NCBI GenBank assembly: GCA_965221275.1
Contig: OZ244874.1
Span: forward strand, 620,001 to 684,000
DNA: 64,000 nucleotides
Reading direction: 5' to 3'
Source: UBA6055 sp965221275
GTDB taxonomy: Bacteria > Chloroflexota > Anaerolineae > Aggregatilineales > Phototrophicaceae
Below the pieces are notes generated by a model that saw only the letters and a program-made list of their open reading frames with translations, had not been told where the DNA came from and ran no database searches. Shown here in pieces: positions 34,740 to 43,237 of the stretch. The stretch's first letter is position 1. Each line of letters opens with the position of its first letter. A program made the position numbers and the translations under genes.

Positions 34740-35888
34740 ATGAAAAGAATCACTGCAATTACCCTGATACTGGCGCTATTGCTGGCGCTGGTCAGCATGC
34801 CGCTCAGCGCGCAAGACCGCTGGGACGGCGCCGACGACCTCGATGTCAACCCGCTCGCTTGTGGTATGGGCGACGAGATGATGGAAGACGAGGGCGACGA
34901 TATGGAAGAAGAGATGGAAATGATGGAATACGATGGCGGCATGGTGGCCATGGGCGATGATATGGCTGGCATGGACATCGTATTAGTTGACGTGCCGAAG
35001 CTGGTTGGTATCGGCTATTTCGCCGCGACCACCCAAGGTCAGCAAGAAGCGGCTGAAGAACTGGGCAATGTTTCCGTCACTACTGATGCCCCAACCGAAG
35101 CCAATATCGATGACCAGATCCAAGTTATCGACAGCTACATCACCCAGGGCGTGGACGGCATCCTCTTCGCCGCCAATGATCCGGTCGCCATCGCGCCGGT
35201 ACTGCGCAAGGCGCTGGAATCCGGTATCCACGTGGTCGGCTACGATGCCAACTCCGAACCAGATGCCCGTGAATGGTTCGTCAACCAGGCTGAATTCAAC
35301 GGCATCGCCAAATCGCTAATCGATAGTCTGGTCGATCAAAAGGGGGACGACGCTTCCTTCGGCATCGTCACCTCGACCTTCACCACGCCGAATCAAGCCC
35401 GCTGGATCGCCGAGATGTGGGCATACGCGGGCCATTGCTATCCCGATCTCGAATGGCTGGAAACCCTAGAAGCGCAAGAAGACGCCGTCCTCAGCTTCCA
35501 GCAGGCGCAGACGTTGATCAACAAATACGGCGAGGATCTGGACGGCTTGTTCACCATGACCTCGGTTGCCACGCCTAACAGCGCCGATGCCGTGCAGCAA
35601 GCTGGTCTCTGTGAAGATGTGGCTGTGGTCGGCTTGGCAACGCCAAACGCCATGAAGCCCTACGTCAGCGAAGGCTGTGTCCGCGATGTCATTCTTTGGA
35701 ATCCGGTCGACCTAGGTTACGCGGCAGTTTATGTCATGCGCGCCGTGGTCGATGGCGAATTGAACCCCGGCGATGCTTCGGTGATGGCGGGGCGCCTGGG
35801 CGAATTGATGGTGGTCAATGGCAGTGAAATCCTGCTTGGCCCACCCTTCGTCTACAACCTCGACAATATCGACGGCTTCGATTTCTAA
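34740..35888 (+). CDS. Sugar ABC transporter substrate-binding protein (rhamnose/ribose type)
   Basis: A 382-residue exported periplasmic-binding-protein type I. The signal peptide (MKRITAITLILALLLALVSM) ends PLSAQD with no lipobox Cys. Residues about 37-79 form an odd stretch made almost only of Asp, Glu, Met and Gly. The binding fold then begins at VPKLVGIGYFAATTQGQQEAAEELG and includes YITQGVDGILFAANDP and HVVGYDANSEPDAREWFVNQAE, as in RhaS-type proteins. It delivers the sugar to the two RbsC-type permeases. The start has GGAG nine bases upstream. Confidence 0.92.
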   Translation: MKRITAITLILALLLALVSMPLSAQDRWDGADDLDVNPLACGMGDEMMEDEGDDMEEEMEMMEYDGGMVAMGDDMAGMDIVLVDVPKLVGIGYFAATTQGQQEAAEELGNVSVTTDAPTEANIDDQIQVIDSYITQGVDGILFAANDPVAIAPVLRKALESGIHVVGYDANSEPDAREWFVNQAEFNGIAKSLIDSLVDQKGDDASFGIVTSTFTTPNQARWIAEMWAYAGHCYPDLEWLETLEAQEDAVLSFQQAQTLINKYGEDLDGLFTMTSVATPNSADAVQQAGLCEDVAVVGLATPNAMKPYVSEGCVRDVILWNPVDLGYAAVYVMRAVVDGELNPGDASVMAGRLGELMVVNGSEILLGPPFVYNLDNIDGFDF

Positions 35889-35911
35889 GCGAGCTCTACC
35901 AAGACAGGCTC

Positions 35912-35950
35912 CCCCTCCTCCGGCTCGCAGAATCAAGCCTCGGGGAGGGG
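35912..35950 (+). other. GC-rich stem-loop after the sugar-binding protein gene
   Basis: CCCCTCCTCCG and CGGGGAGGGG pair over ten bases with one bulged T and an 18-base loop, with a possible inner GGCT/AGCC pair. No U-run follows. It sits between the binding-protein stop and the aldolase start, and may stabilise the upstream mRNA or attenuate transcription. Confidence 0.5.
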
Positions 35951-35978
35951 CTGCCGGTCCAAGCACAAGGTAATAGCT

Positions 35979-36749
35979 TTGCAGCAAAAACTTAATGCCC
36001 TCATCGAGATGACTCGCCAGCTAGGCGATCCCACCATGGATTACGTCATCATCGGCGAGGGCAACACTTCCATGCGCTTGGACAGCGACAGCTTCACCGT
36101 TAAAGCCAGCGGCCATCAGATGCAAGACATCAGCGAGCGCGGCTTCGTCACCCTGCAATTGGCGCCCGTTCTGGCTTTGCTGGATGATCCCCCGGCGACG
36201 CTGAGCGAAGAGAAAGCGCTCACACAAGTAGCAAGAATCGAGCCAGCGGACGATCGGCGTCCCTCGGTCGAAGTGAGTTTTCATGCCATGCTGCTGCATG
36301 AATGTGATGTCGCCTTTGTCGGGCATACCCACCCCACCGCCATCAACCAACTGATGTGCAGCGAATACACCGCCGACTTCGCTACTCAACGACGCTTCCC
36401 CGATGAAATAGTGCTTTGTGGACCACAGTCGGCGTTGGTGCCATATGCCGATCCCGGTTTGCCGTTGGCACTGGTAATGCGCGAGCGTGTACGCGAATAC
36501 ATCAAAGCGCATGATGAAGCGCCGAAGCTAATCTTACTGGAGAACCATGGCATGATTGCCTTGGGCGATACGCCGACCGAGATCCTCAACATCACCGCAA
36601 TGGCGGTCAAAAGCGCGCGAATTTATCTCGGCGCATTGATGACGGGGAAGCCAACCCACTTGCCACCAGATGAGATCTGGCATATCTATCGGCGACCCGA
36701 TGAGATCTATCGACGCAAGTTGTTTGTCGAAGACGGGACCAGCAGCTAG
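35979..36749 (+). CDS. Class II aldolase/adducin family protein (fuculose/rhamnulose-phosphate aldolase-like)
   Basis: A 256-residue zinc aldolase-type protein. GEGNTSMRL and KASGHQM form the phosphate site. EVSFHAMLLHECDVAFVGHTHPTA carries the general-acid Glu and the two zinc His, and LLENHGMIALG carries the third His. It starts with TTG (AAGG upstream); an ATG 30 bases downstream is possible. It would cleave the sugar 1-phosphate made by the kinase to lactaldehyde and dihydroxyacetone phosphate. Whether the sugar is rhamnulose or fuculose cannot be told. Confidence 0.88.
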   Translation: MQQKLNALIEMTRQLGDPTMDYVIIGEGNTSMRLDSDSFTVKASGHQMQDISERGFVTLQLAPVLALLDDPPATLSEEKALTQVARIEPADDRRPSVEVSFHAMLLHECDVAFVGHTHPTAINQLMCSEYTADFATQRRFPDEIVLCGPQSALVPYADPGLPLALVMRERVREYIKAHDEAPKLILLENHGMIALGDTPTEILNITAMAVKSARIYLGALMTGKPTHLPPDEIWHIYRRPDEIYRRKLFVEDGTSS

Positions 36750-36800
36750 AATATCCCTCGGTACTGAACTGATGAGCTCACCTACCCCGGAGAAACTCTT

Positions 36801-37181
36801 ATGCCCACCAACGGCGCTTTGACTTGGCTAATCCCCGATGCCTATTTGGCGGCGCCCGCCGATGATGACCCCATCAACAAGAACCACGAATCCATCTGTA
36901 TTCTCAACGCCAGCCCAGATGATGCCCATGTCATCTTCGATTTCTTTTTCGAAGATCGAGAAGCAGTCGAAGGAATTGCCATAACTGTGCCAGCCAAACG
37001 CTGCCCACATGTCCGCCTCGACAAGCCAGAACAGATTGGCGGCTATCAAATTCCCTTTGATGTGCCTTATGGCATCCGGCTGCGCAGCGATGTGCCAATC
37101 GTGGTGCAGTATTCGCGTATGTATGCTAGCGCCGGGCAGATCGACAGCTTGATCACCACCATCGCCTATCCGGTGGAGTGA
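36801..37181 (+). CDS. ASRT-superfamily protein (Anabaena sensory rhodopsin transducer homolog)
   Basis: A 126-residue beta-sandwich protein of PF07100. HESICILNASPDDAHVIFDFFFEDREAVEG, VPAKRCPHVRLDK and DVPIVVQYSRMYASAGQIDSLITTIAYP follow the family from end to end. In Anabaena the homolog interacts with a sensory rhodopsin, but many relatives occur without one, and the superfamily has been proposed to bind small ligands such as carbohydrates. Here it lies 51 bases after a sugar aldolase gene with no rhodopsin in the window, which supports a sugar-linked function. It is convergent with the isomerase-like gene. Confidence 0.85.
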   Translation: MPTNGALTWLIPDAYLAAPADDDPINKNHESICILNASPDDAHVIFDFFFEDREAVEGIAITVPAKRCPHVRLDKPEQIGGYQIPFDVPYGIRLRSDVPIVVQYSRMYASAGQIDSLITTIAYPVE

Positions 37182-37191
37182 TTATGCGCCA

Positions 37192-38982
37192 TCAACCATG
37201 AGACCGCAGCCACTGGTTTTCAGTCCTGCTAAACCATTCGCGGCGCAAATAGGCTCGAATCACGGTGACTGGCGCCCCGCCCAGTGCGCTCAATCGAAAA
37301 TTCCCGCAAGCCGCCGGCACAATAAAGGTCTCAGCAAAATGGTAAGTCCGTGGCGCTTCCAAGCCAACGGTGTCCAGTAATACGCCGTCACCCGCCGTCA
37401 CCATCATGACTTGCACCGAATCTTCCGTCTCGCACTCCATCGACCCACCCAGGGTGAGGCGCTGAATATCGTAGAAATGTTTGGCGTGCGTCGGCAATTG
37501 CTCGACCCGGCAATTCCCGTCCTCATGCAGGAGTATCGGCTTTGACAACAGCTGCCCCACAGCATCGCCTTGCGCGCTGAAATCCAAATTAGCGAAAGCC
37601 CGCTCCAGATTAAGCGGTCGCGGATTACCATCCAAACCCAGCCGCAGCCAATCGTAGAGTTTGAAGGTGAAGATATAGGGCGTGGCACTAATCTCCAGCA
37701 CCACATTGCCAGCGCCAGCGGAATGTACCGTTCCATGCGGGATCAAGAAGAGATCGCCAACCGCCGCCGGATGCCGCTGCACATAACGCTCGACCTCTAG
37801 CTTGTAGCTTCCGCCCTGGCTATCTTCCAACGCTTGTCGAAACGCAGCGGGATCGATCCCCGCTTGGAAGCCCAAATAGACACAGGCGTCATCACCGGCG
37901 GCGAAAATATAGTAAGTCTCGTCTTGGGTGAAATGTTCGCCAAAGTGCTCACGGATGAATGACTGGCGCGGATGACATTGCAGCGACAGATTGCCGCCGT
38001 GAATCGTATCGAGAAAATCGAAGCGTATCGGAAACTCATGACCAAAATATTTGGCATACGCGCCCAGCACAGCCTCGTTATCGTGATATTGCAGCCAGTC
38101 ATAAGACAGTTCCAGCAGTGCGCTATCATTCTCGAGAATGATGCCCTGTTCCGGCGCGATCATCTCGAAAGACCAGGCATAGTTCGGCACTTGTTGCGCC
38201 AGCCCGGGTATATTCGCTCTTAGCCATTGCCCGCCCCATACGCCCGGCTCAAACCAGGGGCGCACACGAAAGACAGTGCGCAGCATTTGATCGAAAGTCG
38301 CTCGCACATCATCGCCGGCGAGTAACCGCGGCAGCGCAGCATCCTGACCATCGACGAAAAGATCAATCTGCGCGACATAATCGGCTTTATGTCGGTTAAG
38401 CGCAATCCAATCGACGAAGAACATGCGCTTGTACTGTTGCTTGGGATCTTCAAGAAACTCCGCGCCCAAGTTGCGTAGCACACCGGCCCGCGAACGATAC
38501 TGCGTTTCATTCTTCGGCAGGTCGATATAGACGCGATAACCTTCGCCAAAAAGAAAGGCGCCAAGACCATAGATGATGCTGGGGTTTTCCGCCGAGCCTT
38601 GCTCCATTACTCCGCTTGCCGGGCGGAAGAAATCCTCCAAGCTGCCCGGGTAGCGCTTGCCAAACAAGGGATCATCCCCGCCGAGGTAGGGCGCGAGCAT
38701 CTCATCAATTGCGTCCGCCGGCTTGAGCAGCTCTGACGTGGCGATCCAGTTTGCGCGGATGCCAGCGGCTTGCAAGGACTGGCGTATTTCTTCCCAAAAG
38801 ATGCCGATGTAGCCATCAATCAATACCAGCGGATGCCCGGCGATTCGCCCTGCCAAAGCCATATAACCAGTTTCGATGGCACCGCTCATAATCTTGTGGC
38901 TGGGATAGATATCCGGCTGCCCCGCCGGCACTTCCGGTTTGGTCCTGGGCAGAAGTGGCTGCGCTGTCTCGCGATAGCCCAT
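37192..38982 (-). CDS. Class I mannose-6-phosphate isomerase-like protein with long N-terminal domain
   Basis: A 596-residue protein. The C-terminal two thirds is a cupin-type phosphomannose isomerase: GGNLSLQCHPRQSFI and FTQDETYYIFAAG carry the zinc His and Glu, and LIPHGTVHSAG carries the later His. Residues about 30-230 form another domain (LVLIDGYIGIFWEEI, FLFGEGYRVYIDLP) that recalls a nucleoside-kinase fold without a P-loop. Such long forms occur in several bacteria. It probably isomerises mannose-6-phosphate or a related hexose phosphate. It follows a lipoprotein gene after three bases. Confidence 0.82.
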   Translation of the reverse strand: MGYRETAQPLLPRTKPEVPAGQPDIYPSHKIMSGAIETGYMALAGRIAGHPLVLIDGYIGIFWEEIRQSLQAAGIRANWIATSELLKPADAIDEMLAPYLGGDDPLFGKRYPGSLEDFFRPASGVMEQGSAENPSIIYGLGAFLFGEGYRVYIDLPKNETQYRSRAGVLRNLGAEFLEDPKQQYKRMFFVDWIALNRHKADYVAQIDLFVDGQDAALPRLLAGDDVRATFDQMLRTVFRVRPWFEPGVWGGQWLRANIPGLAQQVPNYAWSFEMIAPEQGIILENDSALLELSYDWLQYHDNEAVLGAYAKYFGHEFPIRFDFLDTIHGGNLSLQCHPRQSFIREHFGEHFTQDETYYIFAAGDDACVYLGFQAGIDPAAFRQALEDSQGGSYKLEVERYVQRHPAAVGDLFLIPHGTVHSAGAGNVVLEISATPYIFTFKLYDWLRLGLDGNPRPLNLERAFANLDFSAQGDAVGQLLSKPILLHEDGNCRVEQLPTHAKHFYDIQRLTLGGSMECETEDSVQVMMVTAGDGVLLDTVGLEAPRTYHFAETFIVPAACGNFRLSALGGAPVTVIRAYLRREWFSRTENQWLRSHG

Positions 38983-38985
38983 CGG

Positions 38986-39414
38986 CTAATTTTCCCCGAT
39001 ATAGCGCAGTTCAACCGGGCAGTCGATACCGTGTCCGCCACCTTCCACAACGGTCTCGCTACCGATGAAACCGCCGTCCTCGGTCCTGCTCAGTTGATAG
39101 GCAACGCTGTAACCGATCTCACGGCCATCGACCGGCATTGGCGCGATGAAATTGGCGCCCCCGCTGTAATGCCCCTGCTCGTCAGGCAGCAAGCGGAACT
39201 CGTCAAAGACGATCTCCTCTTGATCCAACCGCGTGATCAGGATAGATTCGGCTTCGCGCCCCGTGCAGCTGCCAGTGTATTCCAGCGACCACCTGCCAGC
39301 GACTGGATGATCAGGTTGCGGGTTTGCTTCGGATGGAGGCACCATACTACCGCAGGCGCTCAGCAGCGATAGCATAAGCAGAGCTTGAGCGAGTGCGATC
39401 GATGACAAGCGCAT
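38986..39414 (-). CDS. Small lipoprotein of unknown function
   Basis: A 142-residue exported protein with a signal peptide and clear lipobox (LLSLLSAC), preceded by GGGGGAG. The mature part is a compact beta-rich domain with paired Cys (GSCTG and GIDCP) and the strand VAGRWSLEYTG. No family was recognised. It is the only clear lipoprotein in the window. It lies just upstream of the isomerase-like gene on the same strand, so they may be co-transcribed. Confidence 0.75.
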   Translation of the reverse strand: MRLSSIALAQALLMLSLLSACGSMVPPSEANPQPDHPVAGRWSLEYTGSCTGREAESILITRLDQEEIVFDEFRLLPDEQGHYSGGANFIAPMPVDGREIGYSVAYQLSRTEDGGFIGSETVVEGGGHGIDCPVELRYIGEN

Positions 39415-39458
39415 ACAAGCTCCCCCAACGGTTTCTGCTTTTGTATTCGAGCGAAAAT

Positions 39459-39497
39459 CCCCTTCTCTAAGGCACCGGCTAAGCGCCTTGAGAGGGG
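39459..39497 (-). terminator. Terminator after the Gfo/Idh/MocA gene
   Basis: On the minus strand CCCCTCTCAAGGC pairs with GCCTTAGAGAAGGGG with small bulges, followed by ATTTT. It lies 13 bases beyond the stop at 39511 and separates this operon from the lipoprotein gene. Confidence 0.65.
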
Positions 39498-39510
39498 AAT
39501 ATATATGACG

Positions 39511-40566
39511 CTAGAGCAAGACTTCTTTGCCCGTTTGCTCGCTCTCGTAGATGGCATTCAGGATCTGCATCACTTGCATCGATTGTTCGGCGGGCACCGG
39601 CGAGGGTGCGCCATCGACAATCGCCTGGGCGAATTCGATGCACTCCTGGGCATGGGCCTCGGCAAAGTCGCGCGTCAGTTGCAGGCTGCGATTGTACAAT
39701 TGTTTGGTCTCATAATTGGTATGATAGATCTCACATTTGGGCCAGTGCGAGCCGCCCTTGTCGCCATAAAGCCACATCTGCATGTCTTCACCCTGGGTAT
39801 CATGGTGCAACATCCAGCTAACTTCGAGCACCAGCGTCGCCCCCGTCTCGAAGCGCACGAATGCCAGCGCCAATTCTTCGACATCCATTTCCTGCGGCAC
39901 ATTCACCAGATAATCCCACAAGCCGAATGCCTTGGGATTAGCAGCCAGTTTCTTGCGCGCAACGCCAGTAACCGAGATTGGTTTGGGATTGCCCATAAAC
40001 CACAGCGTCAAGTCGAGGATATGCACGCCGATATCGATAGTAGCGCCACCGCCACTATGTTTCTTGAGCAGGAAACCGAGACGAGTGGGGATAGCAGTGC
40101 GGCGCAGCATCCAACTGCGAGCGTGATAGATCTCTCCCAAGGCGCCCGCTTCGATTTCGGCTTTCATCGCCTTTGAGCGACCGCTGAAGCGGAAGTGTTG
40201 CGCGGTCATCAGCATCTTGCCACTGCGGTCACGAGCGTCGATCATACGCTGCACATCGGCGGGGGTGGGCGCTAGCGGCTTTTCACAGATGACATGCTTG
40301 CCAGCTTCCAGCGCGGCGATGGTCAGTTCAGTGTGATACATATTCGGTGTACAGACATCGATGATATCGATATCCGGGTCATTGAGCAGCGCGGCGCTGT
40401 CGGTTTCCAGCCGGCCGATATTCCAATCCGTCCCCCAGCGCTCCAATGCCGCCGGCAGCAAATCCGCCCCGGCGACGACTTCGGCATGGGGCGAAGCCGC
40501 CCAGCCCGGCATATGCGTCCGCGCGATCCCGCCAACACCGATGACACCGACTTTTAAGGTACTCAT
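39511..40566 (-). CDS. Gfo/Idh/MocA family oxidoreductase (second in operon)
   Basis: A 351-residue NAD(P)-dependent sugar dehydrogenase. The Rossmann loop is VGVIGVGGIARTHMPG, the diagnostic GKHVICEKPLAPT follows near residue 90, and VDIGVHILDLTLWFMG-like wording (TIDIGVHILDL) near 176 holds the catalytic His. AGGAGC precedes the ATG. It follows the other Gfo/Idh gene after 16 bases. These enzymes oxidise or epimerise sugars, inositols or amino sugars. Confidence 0.9.
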   Translation of the reverse strand: MSTLKVGVIGVGGIARTHMPGWAASPHAEVVAGADLLPAALERWGTDWNIGRLETDSAALLNDPDIDIIDVCTPNMYHTELTIAALEAGKHVICEKPLAPTPADVQRMIDARDRSGKMLMTAQHFRFSGRSKAMKAEIEAGALGEIYHARSWMLRRTAIPTRLGFLLKKHSGGGATIDIGVHILDLTLWFMGNPKPISVTGVARKKLAANPKAFGLWDYLVNVPQEMDVEELALAFVRFETGATLVLEVSWMLHHDTQGEDMQMWLYGDKGGSHWPKCEIYHTNYETKQLYNRSLQLTRDFAEAHAQECIEFAQAIVDGAPSPVPAEQSMQVMQILNAIYESEQTGKEVLL

Positions 40567-40582
40567 TTGTTTTCGCTCCTTC

Positions 40583-41602
40583 TTATGATGTTCTGGGTTG
40601 GACCCAGGAATTGGTTTCCGCAGCTTGGTAAAATGCTTCCATCACGGCGCTGCGGTCCGCCGCTTCTTTCGCTGAGATCAATTGCACATCCTCGCCGTTT
40701 AGCGCATCGAGAAATAGGTCGAAGGCATGCGGCAGCGGATCGGGCAGGTCCGTCCATTCGCCGCCATCCGCCCCAGGCAAATTATCCGACTTTAGAAACA
40801 ATTTTCCATCGTCAACATAGGCGATGCCTTCCGTCCCGCTGACAAGAATCGGCAGTGGACGCAAGACATCGGTCCAGCCGGCCGCCAAGCTCCCGATAGC
40901 CCCATTGCGGAAGCGCAGCATGCCCTCGCCGTATTCATCGCAGGGGTATTTGCCCAGCAAATTGCCCAACTGCGCAGTGACAAGCTCGACATCGCCCAGC
41001 AACCACATCAGGATATCGAGGGAATGCGCGCCCAGGTCGCCAAAGCCACCGACGCCAGCCCGCTCAATATTAGTCATCCATGACCAGCCATCCTCGTACC
41101 AACCTAGGCCGACATCAAACCAGCCAGCAATGGCGCCGTGGTGCACATTAGAGTGGCGGATGCGCGTGATTTTACCCAAAGCACCATCATCGATCAGCCG
41201 CTTGAGCACACGATTGAAGGGATAACTGCGCATAAAATGACCGATGTGGAAGATGACGCCAGCAGCATCAATCGCCCGTTGCATAGCATAAGCATCGCTG
41301 GCATGGATCGCGAGCGGCTTTTCCACGAAGAGGTGCTTACCCGCGGCCGCCGCCCCTTCCACCAATTCACGATGCAGCGCCGTCTCCGAGTTGACGATGA
41401 CCGCATCGATCGCCTCATCATTCAAAATGGCGCTGTAATGATCGACCATCGAGCAAGCGATATGATCGGCAGCGACCTTCGCCCGCGCTGGTTGATCATC
41501 CCAGACGGCTTTCACGACAAATTGATCGGGGCGCGCCAAGATGCGTTTGACAAAATCAGGTGTGTGGATATGCGCTACGCCCAGAAATCCCAATGTTTTC
41601 AT
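40583..41602 (-). CDS. Gfo/Idh/MocA family oxidoreductase (first in operon)
   Basis: A 339-residue relative of the next gene. LGFLGVAHIHTPDFV starts the nucleotide domain, with AGKHLFVEKPLAIH near residue 90 and GVGGFGDLGAHSLDILMWLLG near 180 as substrate-domain motifs. The nucleotide loop lacks the common third Gly, reading GVAHIH, which is frequent in some subgroups. GGAGAG precedes the ATG. It is 25 bases downstream of nanE, so amino-sugar chemistry is a reasonable guess. Confidence 0.88.
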   Translation of the reverse strand: MKTLGFLGVAHIHTPDFVKRILARPDQFVVKAVWDDQPARAKVAADHIACSMVDHYSAILNDEAIDAVIVNSETALHRELVEGAAAAGKHLFVEKPLAIHASDAYAMQRAIDAAGVIFHIGHFMRSYPFNRVLKRLIDDGALGKITRIRHSNVHHGAIAGWFDVGLGWYEDGWSWMTNIERAGVGGFGDLGAHSLDILMWLLGDVELVTAQLGNLLGKYPCDEYGEGMLRFRNGAIGSLAAGWTDVLRPLPILVSGTEGIAYVDDGKLFLKSDNLPGADGGEWTDLPDPLPHAFDLFLDALNGEDVQLISAKEAADRSAVMEAFYQAAETNSWVQPRTS

Positions 41603-41627
41603 ATTCTCTCCAAATTGCGATTATTTT

Positions 41628-42320
41628 TCAGCTTTCTGTACTGTTTTCCAGCGCGCGCGCAAAACGTTCAGTGATGGTGCGCGGCCGGGTGATGGCAGAA
41701 CCAACGACCACCGCCCAGGCGCCCAGTTCTAATGCCCGACGCGCCTGCTGCGGCGTATGAACCCGGCCCTCGGCAATCACCGGAATCGGCAATGAGTCGA
41801 TCATCTGGCTGAGCAAGTCAAAATCAGGACCAGCGCGCAGGGGACGGGCATCAGTATAACCGGCTAGTGTCGGCGCCGTCATTGCCGCGCCGGCAGCGGC
41901 AGCCGCTTTCGCTTCCGGCAAGGTCGCCACATCAGCGAAAGTCGGCAGCTGCAAGTCCTGCCCGATGCGCGCCAGCAATTCGCTAGCGGACGCATTGTCA
42001 GGACGTGGGCGATCGGTGCAATCGAGGGCGATGATATCGGCGCCGGCGGCAGCGATCTCGGCGGCCGCTTCGAAGGTCGGAGTGATATAGACAGCGCCGT
42101 CCCCCTGTTTGTACAAGCCAATCACTGGTAAATCGACCGCCTCTTTAATAGCGCGGATATCGGCGGGTCCATTGGCGCGGATGGCAGCGGCGCCACCGAT
42201 TTTTGCTGCAATCGCCATCCTCGCCATGATCGCCGGACTATGCAATGGCTCATCCTCAAGCGCTTGACAAGACACAATGAGTTTGCCTTTGACAGCAGTC
42301 AGGAAATCGCTCGCTCTCAT
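41628..42320 (-). CDS. nanE: N-acetylmannosamine-6-phosphate 2-epimerase (NanE)
   Basis: A 230-residue TIM-barrel epimerase that turns N-acetylmannosamine-6-phosphate into N-acetylglucosamine-6-phosphate. LIVSCQALEDEPLHSP opens the barrel. GLYKQGD holds the catalytic Lys region, DIIALDCTDRPRP the Asp/Arg loop, and PVIAEGRVHTPQQARRALELGAWAVVVGSAITRP the phosphate-binding end. The ATG overlaps the ROK kinase stop by four bases (ATGA). Together they form a sialic-acid or ManNAc module. The lyase NanA is not in the window. Confidence 0.9.
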   Translation of the reverse strand: MRASDFLTAVKGKLIVSCQALEDEPLHSPAIMARMAIAAKIGGAAAIRANGPADIRAIKEAVDLPVIGLYKQGDGAVYITPTFEAAAEIAAAGADIIALDCTDRPRPDNASASELLARIGQDLQLPTFADVATLPEAKAAAAAGAAMTAPTLAGYTDARPLRAGPDFDLLSQMIDSLPIPVIAEGRVHTPQQARRALELGAWAVVVGSAITRPRTITERFARALENSTES

Positions 42321-43222
42321 CTGCCCAAGCTCCGCCAAGCCAACATAGCAGCACCCAACATCGTGGCTTCCACACCCAGCGCGGCTGGGAGCAAGGGTGT
42401 CTTTTTCAGCAGAGGCGGGGCGGTCTCTTGAAAGCCGGCGGTAAAAGCATCCCACCAGAGAGCGCCGATTTGCGGGACGCCACCGCCCAGCACCACCGCC
42501 TCCGGATTGATCGATGCGACATAGCCAGCCAAGATGATACCCAATTGTCTCGCTTTCGCTTGGATCACTCTCAACGCCAGCTCGTCGCCGTCGATCGCGC
42601 GCCGACTGATTTTCGTCAGAGGTAGACGCCGGTCAGATTCAGCCGCCGCCTGATAAGCGCGCTCAATAGCGGGTCCGGAGGCGAACTGATCCAGCATCAG
42701 TGGCTCGCCACTATCCCAGCCCACCACCAGATAACCGATCTCCCCGGCGCTATAATTGGCGCCATGCCAAATTTCGCCATCGATGATAATCGCCCCGCCG
42801 ATACCAGTCCCAACCGTGACACAGAGCAGCGAACGATACTCCCTGCCGGCGCCCAGCCTCGCCTCGCCATGGGACATTGCGCGAGCGTCATTCTCAACGA
42901 TAATCGGCAGCCCACTAACAATTCCCAGCGCGGATAAATCTGTGCCGGTCCAACCCGGCAGGTTGTCATTTGCGTGCAGGATGATGCCTTTTGGCGCATG
43001 AACTATGCCAGCGCTACCAATGCCGATGCCATGCACAGGTTCATCCGCTTCTTCAATCAGCACCGCGATGAGTGCCTGCGTAGCAGCTAGAATCGCCGTG
43101 GGTGAGGCTTCAGTAGAAACTTGTCGAGAGTGCGCGATCTCACCAGCGCGGGTCACCAAACCCGCCAGTGTTTTGCTCGCGCCAATATCTATGCCGATAA
43201 CTAGCCCGGAACTTTGTGGCAA
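42317..43222 (-). CDS. ROK-family sugar kinase, NanK-like by context
   Basis: A 301-residue ROK protein. IGIDIGASKTLAGLV is the ATP motif, GIGSAGIV the second, and VTVGTGIGGAIIIDGEIWHGANYSAGEIGYLVV the substrate loop. The zinc-binding CxCGxxGCxE motif usual in ROK is missing and the His of GEIGH is Tyr. It appears to start with TTG, with only a weak upstream GAG. The four-base overlap with nanE argues that it makes N-acetylmannosamine-6-phosphate, though glucokinase-type activity is not excluded. Confidence 0.82.
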   Translation of the reverse strand: MPQSSGLVIGIDIGASKTLAGLVTRAGEIAHSRQVSTEASPTAILAATQALIAVLIEEADEPVHGIGIGSAGIVHAPKGIILHANDNLPGWTGTDLSALGIVSGLPIIVENDARAMSHGEARLGAGREYRSLLCVTVGTGIGGAIIIDGEIWHGANYSAGEIGYLVVGWDSGEPLMLDQFASGPAIERAYQAAAESDRRLPLTKISRRAIDGDELALRVIQAKARQLGIILAGYVASINPEAVVLGGGVPQIGALWWDAFTAGFQETAPPLLKKTPLLPAALGVEATMLGAAMLAWRSLGR

Positions 43223-43237
43223 CTGACTGCGCTCGTT

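Noticed and set aside
34855..34985. Short GATGAT/GATATG-like repeats that look like a low-complexity array
   Set aside because: They are in-frame codons for the Asp/Glu/Met-rich segment of the sugar-binding protein, not a CRISPR or satellite array.
36801..37181. A sensory rhodopsin partner for the ASRT protein
   Set aside because: No seven-helix retinal-binding protein is encoded in the window; the neighbours are sugar genes.
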